From Serinus canaria (lineage: Eukaryota > Chordata > Aves > Passeriformes > Fringillidae), in the NCBI RefSeq assembly GCF_022539315.1, contig NC_066314.1, positions 41,787,180-41,851,179 of the forward strand: 64,000 bases of DNA, read 5' to 3'. Every line of letters starts with the position of its first letter. Positions within the stretch are counted from its first letter, which is position 1. Of the stretch, positions 12,801 to 25,794 are shown one piece after another. Both the position numbers and the translations under genes were made by a program. The notes beneath the pieces were generated by a model that worked only from the letters and a program-made list of their open reading frames with translations, ran no database searches and was not told where the DNA came from.

Positions 12801-13153
12801 AGAAGGTTAAGTAATTGGGTTGTTCTTCCATGCTTTGCAAAAAATCAAAACAAAAAAAACCCCTAAGCATGGTTCCAAACATGAAGATCTTCCAAAGGTA
12901 AGCTTTAGACAGACGATGGAAGAAGTTCAGGAAGAGGAAGGTGTGAACAAGAACTGGGTAAGGCAGTAAGGCTGCAGTGAGGTATTGAGTTTTAGATACA
13001 GCTTGAAAGCAAAGAAAGATGCTTGGCTGAGTGATGTAGGAAACAACATTAAAGAAAGTAAAAGCTGAAAGAGGCAGAAAGATAAAAGAAATGAAGAAGG
13101 AAACCAAAGCTGAGTGTAGGGACACAAAGGGTCACTTGAAATTTTACAGTTCT

Positions 13154-13185
13154 ATTACACTTATTGTTTATTACACTTATTGGTT
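13154..13185. repeat. 16-bp tandem duplication
   Basis: The unit ATTACACTTATTGTTT is followed directly by ATTACACTTATTGGTT. There are two copies with two differences, and it is not expanded further. Confidence 0.85.
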
Positions 13186-14827
13186 TTTTTTACCCTGTCA
13201 GAATGCCTATCACTTCAGTTATCTGGCTTTTCAGTGTCTTTCTCCACTTTTATTTCCTTTTGGAATGAGTTATGTACTAAACATTAGTTTCAATATATTT
13301 GTGTTTAAAGCCACTAGGCAGTACCAATTCTAATTCCTCTTTTCTCTATCCTGATATTGGAAGAGAAAGTAAAAGCAATTTTTTTCTGTTTGCTCATGAA
13401 GCCAAAATGAATGAGGTTGAGATCTGAGACTTGTGACTCAGAACCTGAATAGCAACTACTTTTTAGCTGGGAGAAAAAAAAATACATTGATCTGAGACTT
13501 GGCTTGGCAGGTTTTACATTTTCATTAAATATTGATATTCAAACATCATCTTTGTTTACACTGCATGCTGCTTCCTCTAGGTTTTAAACAGGGTGGATTT
13601 TTTGCAGATAGTGTTGAAGTCAGAAGTTCAGAGCAACTTATTTATATGTGATGGGAGTTTGTCAGTGGCTTTTGAACAATATGGAGATATTCTGGTATTG
13701 TTAATAATGCTTAAAAGCTGTAGGGTTCTTGATATCAGATTTCTGACTTCAGTCACCTTAGAGATGCTTCTAATTAAATCATAGCCCAGTGCATAAATGT
13801 CATGCTATATGTGGTCAATGCACCAGGGTGCGATCACAAATGGCATCAACATTTGAAATGGATTTAATCTGCAGTCTTGTTCTAGTTGCTTGTATTGTGT
13901 TGGCTTTCCAGTGAAACATATTCTGGTGATTTAAATGAAAGAAAAAGTTGTTTGTGTGTGTAGTTCTTAGGTTTGATTTTCCTGTTTGCAATGAATTAAA
14001 CATTGCCTTTGTATTTTCATCAGGGCCTAGGGAAAGGCAGAAGGAAGGCTGAGAGGAAACAATTTTAAGGTGTTTAGAGATACCATTTTTAGTTATTGTG
14101 AAGATAAGCAAGGTCTTGCTTGTGTGCTTAGGTTCCCAAATCAGAGTTAGATCCTGCCTTGAGGCTGTTACAACAAGCAAGTTGGCTGCAGTTGGCTATT
14201 GCTGCCCTGTGGATGGACGTGCAGGAACTGCACAACTGAAGTCACTTGTAATATGACTGCAAGCAGATTTCACTTGGGGTGCAATGGAAAGGGGAAGAGC
14301 TATCTCAATTTTACTTCCCCATTTTTCTTCTAATAAAATCACGAGAGAGATAATTAAATCAGCACTTTTTCTCTCCTCAGTGATATCAGTACCCCGTGAG
14401 TTCATGGAAACATAAAGTTCAGGATACCTTCACAGTCAGCGATTCGAGAGGTGGTGCACGTGTCACAGTGATAAAGTTTGCATGTTGCAAAATCAGTGTA
14501 CATTTATGTGGTTCTGACTGCCACAGAGATGAGAGCATGGAGCTCATGAGTACCTGCTTCAAGGGTACATGACACCAAAAGCAGGTTAGAAGGCATAGGC
14601 ATGTATAACTGCATCTTATATTTTCCCATAGCCACCCACTTGGAGCTCTTCTTGCTTCCACTGTGTGCATACAATAATTTTGGCTTACCCTATTGTCATC
14701 TGCAGCACTAGGGACCCCTGTGTCTTATCACATCTAGCTACTTCTTATATACAGAGGATCCTGGCAGGCGTTATCCGCTTACTAAAAGGAAGCTGGTTGA
14801 ATCTGCTGCAGTTTCAAGTTACTGAGT

Positions 14828-14875
14828 AACACCCAGATTATACAACTGAAAAACACCCGGATTATACAACCACAG
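14828..14875. repeat. 24-bp tandem duplication
   Basis: Two adjacent copies of a 24-base unit containing AACACCCAGATTATACAAC; the second copy reads AACACCCGGATTATACAAC. A single A/G difference lies within the shared core, and the copies diverge toward the end. This fits a simple local duplication. Confidence 0.85.
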
Positions 14876-16445
14876 CCTCCTACCATCCTCCTTTCAGAAG
14901 GCACTCCAATGGCTCTGGCCATCACCCACATTGTGCACTCTACTGGACTGGATCCACTACTTCTCCCTAAGAGGGCAAAACTCATCCAAGATACAGAGAT
15001 ATCTGTTAAGCAAGCTTGATGGATTATTAGAATAATTTATCAAAGGAGACAGTGGATTTTCTGTTCAACTCTTACAGACTGTTTTTCTATTTCATAGACA
15101 TGAAAGTAGTCCAATCAGAAGCTCTATGCAGAAATTAGTTGGATTAAAATTGATGACCTAGATTATCACTGTGAATATATTTGTTTTGTAAACAGAGTCC
15201 ACGCAATAATCTGCTTACATCCAGCTGCATAGAATAGGTTGGCATCAATGTAATTTAAATAAAATAAATCTAAGCATAACTGCAAACTGCAAAAATCATC
15301 CCTGAAGTCAGTACAACTGTTCTGGTGTAAACTGGCACAGGTTTGTAGTGAATCACAAGCAAGTCATAAATACTGTTCCGAAATGAAAGTAGTCACACAG
15401 AATATTGATATAAAGCAAGGAGTAAAGGTGAGTTACTATTACCAGCTCATTTTGTTTACCACAGCAGTGACTGGCTGTGGAGGGAAAAAATTACTTGATA
15501 GTTTCTCATGAGTAAGTTTTTCCATTGTATCTTTTATGCCCACACGCAGCAATTGAAGATGCAATGAGTTGTAAAATGGTTTCTGAGATTGCATCCACTG
15601 GCAGGCTCAGGGCAGGGGCAGGTGTGTAACTGCTGCTGCCTGGGGCTGAGCTCTGAAGGGAGGGATGCCAGGACACCTCCCTGTCCCAATGCTGCTCCTG
15701 CTCTGGGCTCCAGATTGGACCTCAGGACCCATCACCAGCACCAAATCTGTTTAGAGTGCTAACAGAAGCCTAACATTTGAATGCCGATTGTGTCAGCCAG
15801 CAGATCTGAGAAAAGCAGGAGAAAGAAGGCTGAGTGTAGCCTGGGTATTCTGTGCTAGGAAAAATGGCAAAAAATTAACTATATTGCACAGGAATCACAG
15901 AAATCAGGGCATCTGAACAAAATAGGGAATGGGTTGTTGAGCCAGTCTTTCCACTGGACAAAATAACTGGTATAGCCGATGCCCTGAAGACAACCACCAT
16001 CCTTTCCACTTGTTGATAAGTGTCTGAAAGGGGGAGAGGAAAAGGCAGGGTGAGAGTTGGGACATCATTCTGAACAGACAAATCTAGCTTGTCTGTCATT
16101 AATTCCATGTGCTTGGTTTATTTGCATGTTAGCCTTCAGCTCTAGGTTCATTAATCAGTTGTTTGTTTGGGCTTTTTTCCCCCATTTTGTTTGACACTGC
16201 TGAGAGATATCTTGCATCTGTTTCTTAAGTTGAATGTTTTGTGGGGAGAGAATCCTCTCTCACTGCACGTAACGTGCAAACTCAGCAACTCAGCTTTTCT
16301 TCTTCTCATGCTTTCCTGAAATGTCAGAGAGCAACACTCAGATCTGTACAATGACAGGGTAGAATCAGCCTGAAAAGAGACACAGTTCTAGTTTCTTTCC
16401 AGCTGGGTGACTAAGTTTTTGGTAATTTTTAACAGTAAGTTAAAC

Positions 16446-16476
16446 CATACACTTACAAAGTTTCTGTAAGTGTATG
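16446..16476. repeat. Perfect 12-bp inverted repeat, 7-base loop
   Basis: CATACACTTACA at 16446-16457 pairs exactly with TGTAAGTGTATG at 16465-16476 across the loop AAGTTTC. No further pairing extends the stem. No gene or transposon is recognised next to it. Confidence 0.88.
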
Positions 16477-19400
16477 AGAATTGTGACCCCCTGACAGGAG
16501 GTATGGAAATTAATGTACAAAGCCAGCTTGACCACTACTCTTCAACAATGCAAAACTGGATGATTAATCTGGGTTTACACTGCTTTATATTGCCAAATAA
16601 AATAAAGCTAGATTTGATAAAAACTAATATATAAGATTATAATTTAAAATTTATAACAGGACACATTTTCCAGTATTATCTGCATGTTTCCCTACTCTTA
16701 GGGATACATCCTAAGACATGTGATAGCAGTGGGAATTTCAGTTACCGTGTGCATTACTGAAGAGATCACACAATTTTGTTCAGGCTTGAGAGAAAAGAGC
16801 CATGAGGAAGCAGTGCTAGATTCAAGAGACTGTAAAAAATATATTTATAGCAGTTATGTTTGACTGGCATAAGCTGTGTAATTGCTCCATGCCCAAGGGG
16901 AACACTCCTCTTTTCTGGCATGATTTACCTATCATAATAAAGACCATGAAGAAAGAAATGAGACTTGAGCTGACACAGAATTGTGAGTTGGAGTGACCTC
17001 TGAATGTTCAATATGACTTTGTCTACAACAGTACACAGTAAGCCATATATAAATTAGTATAATTTCTTGATTGCAATAAGTTCTGTGATGTCTACCCTCA
17101 GACATAATTTGCACAGTTTGTGGCCTCTGCAGGGTAGCATGGAGGAGAGGAGAGGCAGCTGGATATAAAATAAGACAACAGTGCGTGCTCATAAGCAAAA
17201 AAAATTCAAGATACTTAAACTTCAGTGGCTTTAATGGCTTTTTTAGTCTTGAGCACTTGTGCTAGAAAGAATAGAGAAAACATGCATTGACTGAGAATTC
17301 ATTTTGCAGATGTGTGAACTCTTTTCTGCAAAATGCTGTTTGATCAGTTTTGACCGCACCTTTCCTGTCTTCTAAAAAAAGCTGAAAACATAAATGAGGA
17401 ATTGTGGTTAGAAACTGACAACACTCATTTGGTTGCATGGTTACAGGCTGTGAGCATATAATGTCTGTTAGGGTAAATGGATTTACATTATTGTCAGCTC
17501 TCAGTGTTTTGTGAGGTTGTTTCTATGTACAGTTTCTAGAAACTGTTGGGTAGGTGAACAGAGACTTAAACTACAATTAGTGTTTTGCTGAACAACTGCT
17601 GAGTTTAATCAAAAAGGAAAAGGAATGGCTGAAATAGTAAGTAAAGTTCTATATGTTGCAAATGAGAATAATGTTTACATCTTACTGTAATTTCTTTGGG
17701 GCACTAATGGGATTTGGCTCTGCAATTTTTGAGAGGAAAAGGAATGAAAGATGTCTTAAAATAGCAATTGCAGAACATAAACTGTGTACAACTGTCCCTG
17801 AATATTCTTAGTATCTTGAACCTTGATAACAGGGCAGAGTTACCATATCTTTAGAGCCTACCTGGTCTTTAGGTTAACCTAGTTTGGATGTGTTTAGCAT
17901 TCAGTATACATGGTACAGTTGCTTCCACTTACAAATATTTCACAATCTGAAAACAAAGTAAGTACCTTCAAAAAAATGGACACGAAGAGCAATATCAGAA
18001 TTTGGCATTTGAAATGCAGTGCAGGCTCTGATATCTATACTAAATAGAAAAAATTAAAATAAATAATATAGAAATAGACCAGTATGACCTGAGCAGCACC
18101 CTCAAATTGTTAATGAACCTAAGTTTCCTGGAAAAAGTCCCATGTGGGGACATGCAGTTTGGTAGTTAACATAATATCCTGTGAGAGGGAAGGGGCTACT
18201 CCGCTTCAGCTCCCCATTGGGTACATTGCAGGAATAAAAAGTAATGTAAAATTCAGAAAGTTTCCTGGAAACAGATGATATAGTAATCCTTCAAACAATA
18301 TGCTGTTGATTTAGAAACAAAATGGAGCAGCAGCTGAAATGAAAGTGAGGCAACAGGACAAAATGTTACAGACACTGTTGTGTAAATCGTAATGGTATTT
18401 CCAGATTGTTCTTACCCTCATTGCACTCACTGATAAGTTTGTTGGCTGCTCTCAGAAGGATGAATAGAAGCAGTAGGGGTGTGTGTAAGTACTGAACCTG
18501 TCTATCAGAACTTTACTTTTACAGTGGCTTTGATTTATAAGGGTTCAAACTATACCAAGCCTCACTAGATCCCTAAAATTTACTTGCTTGCAGGGAAAAT
18601 GTTGACTTGTTATCAAGTGATCATGATGTGTTCAACCATACAGCTACCAGCCTTGGGATGAAGACATCTATCTATTCATTCTGTCTGTAGAGAGTGTAAT
18701 AACATGGCACTACTCTAGTACTGTCCCCTCATTCTTACTAGCACAGTAAATGAAGCATAAGACTTTTCTCAGACAGTCCTAAAAGGGCATTTTTGCAGCA
18801 GGCTATTATACTGTGCAAACTGGTGTAACACTCATTGACTGAAATAGAAACAGGCTGATTTATGGAGAAGGTGTCATTTGAAAAAGAAAATCTTCTTGCA
18901 GAAGTCTGCACTGCTGCAAAACTCTTGGGGAAAAGTGCAAGCAGGCCAATAGAAAGAAAAAAAAGCCAAAACATTTCAAGATTATTACATTAATTTTGCA
19001 AAGTATCAATGTACATAGTGCTAAAATGAGTTGTAAAAGATGGGCTAATGACAAAATGATGTATTAGATGATGGAATTAAAATCAGGTGCTTGCTACATT
19101 AGGAATACTTGATAGTTCAACATCATCATCTATATATTTATCAGTGTAGTGACTGATATGGCATGTAATTTGCTTCTGAAAGTACTCTCCTGCAATCCTT
19201 GGGTCTTCAAAAGCCATTAAAGCAAATTGCCACAAAAATCTAGAGATCAAAAATAGGCTGCCAAATAGCTGGGCATGGATTTTCAAACCCATAGGTACAG
19301 TAAAACCAGATAAAAATCTTAATGTGTCCCTGCAGTTGCAATCCATGGCAAACATCAGGTCTGGCAACGATTATAGTATAATTGAAACCTATGCAAAAAA

Positions 19401-20604
19401 CCTATATCTTTAATAGACATTACACATTAAGTTCAGTAAAAGTTAATGTTTTCATTTTTTTTTAAAGTGGAAAAATAGTTTTGTTGGTTGTTTGTTTTTT
19501 TTAAGGCAATACAGCTCTTACTGGTTCTCATCAGAAATTGGATCTAGTTTAGAAAAGTTTGCTTAATCTAGCTCTAGCTCTGGTATATGTAAGCATGCAT
19601 GTCTGTAGAGTCTGAAGTATTAAAGAAAAGAAATGCATTTGGCAGAGAGGAGTTATCTGAAAGGGAGGTTACAGACTGCAGAATGTTGGTAAAGAAAGCT
19701 CACACTGTTTATGTCTGCACCATATGGCCCATGTGTTTATGAAGTAGTTCAATACTTATCTCATTCCTACCCAACATTCTCTTCCTCTTATTCTCATCTT
19801 CACTTCCTTATTTATTTTTTCTGTTAACATCAACAGCATTGTCCATGGATGAGACAGGCATGAGAACTGGAGTTTCATATGAAGCTGTAATTCCCCTTAC
19901 TGGTTTTTTTCACTATTATTTTTGCAATAGTCAGCAAATTAACTACTCAGAAATTTATACAATCTTTAAACACATGAACAGAAATTTCTCAAGCCCACTT
20001 GATAACTGAGTTCATTGGAAGTATGGTAAAAGGGCATAGGACCACTTGTGCCTAAAAAAATTAATCCAGAGGAACAAAAATGTTCAGCTACTGGATTGTG
20101 TTGATGGTGAGCAGTTGGATGTTAAATGGCCAAGAGGGAAGTTAAACAAAACCATCATCTAACTGAAGAGGGGCACTGATTCAACCAAATCATGTTTGGT
20201 TTCTTTGCTGCTAGCTTGGCTGATGATATCGGTAGCCAGCCAAAGGAATAACGAGATCCTGTTGCTGCTGCATCACTGTTCTTGCCTAAGAACTACTGAT
20301 TGTATTTACTATCTCTACCCCATCTTATATCAGATAATTAAGATACACAAGCAGAAACTGTTTCATATTATCCCTGTGTAATCCCACAGGCCTCCCCTGG
20401 CACTACTAACGCTGTTGAGAGAGGCAGTATTGGAAGTACCAGAAAGATGGAAAGCTGTGCTTTTAAACTGACACGTGCATATCTGTTTTCACATTTGCCT
20501 ATACATTCTGGCATATATGAGGAGATGGATCAGGCTGACAGATGAAAACATATTTAGCAGCATCAAACTGTTAAGGATTAAGGATGAGCCCTTGGAATGA
20601 CCTG
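16477..20604. other. Anonymous non-coding stretch
   Basis: I see nothing recognisable apart from a T/G-rich patch at 19478-19502. Open frames are at most about 94 codons (19083-19367, minus strand) and carry no family motif. Confidence 0.65.
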
Positions 20605-21222
20605 CTTGAAAGGAAGGCCATCAGCATCCTGTACTTGCTAACTGCAGCACAGGCAGTAGATGGAACTGATTATTTCCTTTTACTTGTGAGACCGCATCTA
20701 GATATTTCATCCAGTTTTGGGCCTCCCAGTACAGGAAAGTCATAATGAGCAAGTTCAGCAGAGGACCACCAAGTTGGTTGGGGCTGGAGCATCTGACTTG
20801 TGAGAAGAGACTAGGGAAGCAAGGCTAGTTCAGCCTATTCAAAAGAAGATTTCAGGGAGACCTAGCAGCTGTCTTCCACTCCGACAGTGCTCAGTACCTA
20901 CAAAGCATCAAGAAGACAGAGCCAGGCTGCGCATGGTGGTGGTGCATGGTGGGAAGACAAAAAAGGGTGGCTGTTTATTAAGGGTTTCTACCTAATAAGT
21001 ATTTTTTTTTTTTGCCATGTGGACAGTCAAGCAGTGGTTGTCTACAGAGGTTGTGCAGACTCCATTCTTTGAGGTTTCCGAGGCCTGACTGGATATAAGG
21101 CTTTATAACGCAGTCTGATCTCAAAGGTGAAACCATTTTGAGTGAGTGTTTGGACTATAGACTTCCTGAGATCCCTTTCAACAGGAATTATTCAGTGATT
21201 TTATGGTTCTTTGATTCTACAT
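20605..21222 (+). mobile_element. CR1 LINE, 5'-truncated, plus strand
   Basis: Several phrases in the right order match the 3' part of an avian CR1. TTGTGAGACCGCATCTAGAT (20685 onward) is the 'LVRPHLEY' region of ORF2. TTTTGGGCCTCCCAGTACAG at about 20714, GGACCACCAAGTTGGTTGGG, GGGGCTGGAGCATCTGACTT and GGGAGACCTAGCAGCTGTCT follow. The 3' untranslated part shows CTACAGAGGTTGTGCAGACT (about 21041), TGAGATCCCTTTCAACAGGA (about 21167), and a tail ATTCAGTGATTTTATGGTTC with TTTGATTC. The copy has lost its 5' end and about 150 bp in the middle (roughly 20890-21000 is barely alignable), and it contains many stops, so it is inactive. The wording GCCGCATCT/TTTTGGGCC suggests a different subfamily from the copy at 46.4 kb. 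The left boundary is approximate. Confidence 0.88.
21002..21014. repeat. Poly-T run inside the CR1
   Basis: Thirteen thymines interrupt the alignable part of the CR1 copy. This is simple sequence only. Confidence 0.9.
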
Positions 21223-24200
21223 GGATGAACACATTTCCTACACTGAACTCTAAATTACCCTACTTCATCGGAGGAAAAATGGGAGACTATTCTGCCATTA
21301 CTTGTGCTCTGGCTATGATTACAAAAGTAAGATGTTTCTCAGAGGAAATTTCTCTCTGAACAAACATCTATATCTGTGCACTTCTTGCTTCACTAAAGAG
21401 GTAAGAGAGACGTTGAAGGCTGCTCAATGAATCTGTGGCAGAGGGAGGTAACTCAGGTCTCTTGGGCCCCACTCTATTTTAAATTCAATTGTGAAGACAT
21501 GGTCCTCACAGGTTTTTAGTTCTCTTATTACACACTTGTGCCCAAAACACCCCATTGGAAACAATCTTTAATTAAAGCTTTTGTTTTAATAGAAAAGGCT
21601 TTCATTCCTTTAAAAAAAAAAAATAGTAGACTAGTTCAGCAATAGGATCATGTTCTCTTTTAGAGAAAGGCCAATCATTTATGTGCCTCATCTGTGATAG
21701 TCATATTATCAAAAACTTGCTTTCAATTTATTCTAGCTCTAGGTGAGAATCACATTTATTTGTGGTTAGTTATTAGAATAGTGTATGCACTCCAAACAGG
21801 ACTGGTACCTTTTTCATTGTAGGTACAAACACATAAAAAGACAGTTCTGCCTGTGGAGAGTTTTCATGGTTAGTTAGAGGGCTGGTTGTTAGAGACATAT
21901 GACATCCATACTTCAATTAACCTGAGTCTTTAAATTCATCAGCTGACATTCCTTAGAGATGTCCCTGCACAGAGGTCTTTGGGTTCACACATGCTAACCT
22001 CTGATCAATTTTAAAACCCTGAAAGCCATATGTAAAAAATGCAAAGAAACAGAAGTGCAATTGTTCCTCGTTTGTTAACTGAGTCCTCTTCAATGATGTG
22101 AACCACCTGTCTCTTCACTGGATTTCCAGGAATGCTCTACAGTCTTGCAATTTACCAGTTCTGGTTTGGAATTAATTTCTTCCTTCAGCTATCCTCATGT
22201 CATTGCCTGATTACCTAACAACGATTCCTGTCCATTTTTCTTTCACCAGGGAAATAGGAGATGGCACTGATAAAATTTTAACCATTTCTATTCTACCTGG
22301 GATCTGTAGAACATATTCCTCCCAAATTGTTGGCCTGCTGACAGGAAGAAAACCATAGTTTGTCATTGTTTCTTCTTCTTCTTATTGCAGCTGATCCATA
22401 ACACCTTCTCTTCTACTGTCTTGTCCATTGTCACAGAATGAGTTTTCTTCTATTTGCCAGATCAGGTAATTTCTCCTATTCTTTTAAAACCTATCACAGA
22501 AGCACAGAGCTCAGAATAATCTAATTACCTTATCAAGCATCCCATGCTGAGCCCCATGCTATTCTATTGAGGTGACTACTGTCAACTAAAATAGGTAGTA
22601 GGTTAATGCTGGCTTAAACACAAGTTTTTACAGTGCAATAGAGGTGCTCTGCTAATTTATGTTATGTCATTCAACTTCCAAAATACCTGACGTGATCTTT
22701 CTTTTCTTTTTCAATGTGAAGAATGGCTGCTACCCAAACTGAAGAGAACTGTGGTAATAATTACTTTTGTTACAATACTTTATGGCTCCTGTCTTAGAAA
22801 TTTACAAAGTCATTATGGAGAGCTATGCTAAAGAATTTCACCATGTACTTTGCTTTAAGTGCAAAATAAGGTCAAATTTGCAATTTCATATGCAAAATGG
22901 TTGATTTGATTAACCACTCATGCAACAAGTATTTAGGCAAAATAAAACTTGCTATATAGAAGTGCTTTTTTTGTGCATATGGAATGATACCGTTGTCTTG
23001 ATTTTCTAATTGAAGACTTACACTTGATTCAAATTAATTAAAGATAATATGTAACGGAATCATACTATGTTTAAAGACCAAGTAAAATAAAAAAATATTA
23101 GAATTGTCCTGGAGATTACTTTGATAACCTGGGTGGGGGAAGGGGAGGGAAGGAGAAGAGAGAGAGGGGGCTTTGCTTACATGGAATTATAGGCATTGAA
23201 GATGAGCCCCCATTGGGACAATGTAGCTAAAAACTCTGATTGACTCTTAACAGTAGAAATAGATCCCATTGCTGTGGAGGCTCTATCACCTCAGTGCTCA
23301 TGCAAGCAACTTCTATGGAATAATGTATCCATTTCTTGTGCCCAGAAGTCAAGAGAAGTATTGGAAACTGAGAACAAGTGAAAGGAACAGTTATTGAGAG
23401 GATGATAAATGTGTTAGCAAGGCAGTTTTCAGCAGACACCTTGTCTGCATTTGAAACATGCTCAGTTCTGCGCGTCGATTTTGGGGTTTGTGGGGTTTTT
23501 GTGGTTTTTTGTTTTGTTTTGTTTTTTTCAGAAAAGATAATTAAGTATCAGAATTATTTACCAAGGTGGATTCTTCATCACTAAAGCTTAAATAGAAAAT
23601 AGTTTATGAGATGGTTTGTTTGGTTTTGGTTTTGTTATTAGACATGCTGTAATCAAACCAGGAGCAACCTGGGAAAAGTCCTGTAGCCTTTCAGGGATCA
23701 GAAATATCAGTCCTTACACTTGGCCAACTGCTAGACAATTCCTAGCTTGCATAACTTCTTATTATACTAAGGAGAAATGTGGGAGTACAGAGAGATGCTA
23801 ATCCTGTTCCTACTCAGCTCACAGGGGTGATAGAACTGAAGAATAAGAGACATCAGCCCCTAATTTCTCTTGCTACAGAAGCAATGGCAAGTATTAATAT
23901 TTCATCATGGGTCTGAGTGACATTGCATGTATTTTTCTCAGAAGCAAAATTCTTGTAAACCAATGAGTGGAATTTTCAACTTTTCTTAAAACAGAAAAAC
24001 CAATATCTTCCTAACCTTCTCCTTTCAAAGAGACACTTAAAAACAATGCAGTTTCACCCTGAAGGCTAAGAAAGTGATAGATAAAAGTATGCACATGCAT
24101 AATTTAAAAAAATAGTTGGGTCTTTTTTTTTCGAGAGAAGTGATTCATAAATTTTACATGCTTGAGGTTGGTAGTGCTGTCACTAACACACGTGATTAAT

Positions 24201-24811
24201 ACACTGATCTGGGTGCTAGACAAGTGCTTCTTCATCTGTAGAGAATACAGAAAAGAGCAGATGCCACCCAGTTCAGATCACATGAGCAGGATGCTGCTGT
24301 GGCACAACAAAGTAGTCTTTAATCCTGAAACCACTTCAGACTCTTGGTGGAGGGGGTTTTTGGGAGTTTTTTTCGTTTGCTTCTTTTTTTTTTTTTTTAA
24401 TACCTGTGAAAGCCCATAACAGTAGGAGACAGATTCTCACAGAAAGGACAGGCTCCTCCCAGCACTGCCCGCTGCCTTACACCACCTTCTCTCCTCACCA
24501 GTGTTGGCTTCACTGAGGGCTTGCAATAAAGGCTTACATGACAGCACTCATTAAGTCTGACTGGCTCCAAAAATATTCACTGCCTCTTTGCTTCTATGCT
24601 CCCATATGGACCCATAAACTAAGGCAATGGCTTCCTAAGGCTGTTTAGTAATTTAACAAGGAGCCAGTTCTTCAGAATGTAGGCTCCTCCAAAGAGTTAG
24701 GGACCCATGAGATATACCTGTCAATTAATAGTGTCACTAAATTAATAGTCAAGATAAACTAATGATGACTCACTGAGGTGACAATGCACTGAGTTTTAAT
24801 GCTGTATAACT

Positions 24812-24830
24812 CATAATAATAATAATAATT
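24812..24830. repeat. (ATA)n microsatellite
   Basis: About six ATA/AAT units in an otherwise AT-rich context, with no recognised element around them. Confidence 0.9.
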
Positions 24831-24947
24831 TCATATATAGCTGTTTCTTTTTTATTTTTCTCTATTATCTTTGGATATTAAGTATGTAATTTAAAAACTT
24901 AAAGACATTGAAAAGAATTTCTTTTAGGCGAGGATATCAATTTAATT

Positions 24948-24991
24948 ATTTTATTAATTTTACTTTCCTATTTTATTAATTTTACTTTACT
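24948..24991. repeat. 22-bp tandem duplication
   Basis: The unit ATTTTATTAATTTTACTTT plus three further bases occurs twice in succession and is nearly identical over the first 19 bases. It is AT-rich and probably arose by slippage. Confidence 0.8.
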
Positions 24992-25178
24992 TTTTTGTTA
25001 ATTTCCAAATGTTTTTCTAAATGTTTTGGACTTTATTTGCATGCTTGTTTTGTTTGAGCAGATATTTTTAATTCTTGTCCATTGTGGGTAGGCTCTGTCG
25101 TAATATACTCAGAGTTGTGTATAGTTGTATGGCCAGAGCTAGCAAAATCTGAACAATTTATTTTGTACCATTACTTTC

Positions 25179-25219
25179 ATATATATATATATAGTTAAAA
25201 TATATATATATATATATAA
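25179..25219. repeat. (AT)n microsatellite with short interruption
   Basis: An alternating AT run of about 15 bases, a GTTAAA interruption, and a second run of about 19 bases. The two halves are self-complementary and could extrude as a cruciform. It lies in unique AT-rich sequence. Confidence 0.95.
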
Positions 25220-25763
25220 TCATGAGTTAGTTATTGCAAACTTTTATACTCAAACTGGAAATGTGTGTTTCCTAAAAACAGTCCAACTAGAAGACAACTT
25301 GAGACCTGCAAATTGATAATATTAACATCAGTTAGTCAAAGTGAGTAAATCAACTTCTGTGTAAGGTACAATACAATAATTTTAGCATATGTTAAATCTC
25401 AAGGTAGGTCCTTAGTCAGCCAAGCTTGTGAAAAAAACTGTGAGGGGAGAAATGGACTTACACAGAGCAGTAATTATATCACTTTCCATTTTTCTTAAAG
25501 GTCAGGTCCCTGGCCTCATGTCCAGTCACCCCAAGGTTGTCAAGAAAATGAGGAATCTGCTCTTAGTACAATCTAATCCCTTCTCCTTACAGCCAGAAAA
25601 CACTAAATTGGGAATAGACAGCTTCTATAGCACTCGTATCCATGATTCTGCCTGAGAGAACTGTCTTAAATGGAGATTTGGATTATGAGGAAATCTGAGC
25701 TCTGGCCTTCTGGATTCATCCTATTCTGGGCTGGTGGAGTGGTCCTCATGAATCTGCTGCAGT

Positions 25764-25794
25764 CTTGGGCAGCCAGAGAAACTGGCTGCCCAAG
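25764..25794. repeat. Perfect 13-bp inverted repeat, 5-base loop
   Basis: CTTGGGCAGCCAG at 25764-25776 pairs exactly with CTGGCTGCCCAAG at 25782-25794 across the loop AGAAA, and one G-T pair can extend it. The stem is GC-rich in an AT-rich neighbourhood. The right arm resembles a CR1 3' phrase, so it may be a foldback of an old CR1 scrap. Confidence 0.88.

Larger units (their letters stand above)
9882..16445. other. Anonymous non-coding stretch
   Basis: No gene or confident transposon is seen. Minor items are a 16-bp tandem duplication at 13154-13185, a 24-bp tandem duplication at 14828-14875, and a GC-richer block at about 15595-15745. A 125-codon hydrophobic minus-strand frame at 12748-13125 lies opposite a purine-rich plus strand, so its Phe/Leu/Ser richness is a composition effect. 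A 121-codon minus-strand frame at 13815-14180 has no recognisable motif. Confidence 0.65.
21223..25178. other. Anonymous non-coding stretch with T/G-rich patches
   Basis: No gene is recognised. Low-complexity items are a T/G-rich patch at 23480-23528, a second near 23610-23640, a T-run patch at 24350-24398, an (ATA)n run at 24812-24830, and a 22-bp tandem duplication at 24948-24991. Open frames reach only about 85 codons and show no motif. Confidence 0.65.

Noticed and set aside
12748..13125. 125-codon hydrophobic minus-strand frame resembling a membrane protein
   Set aside because: The plus strand is purine-rich here, so the opposite strand gives Phe, Leu and Ser by composition. A second overlapping frame (12927-13127) is equally hydrophobic.
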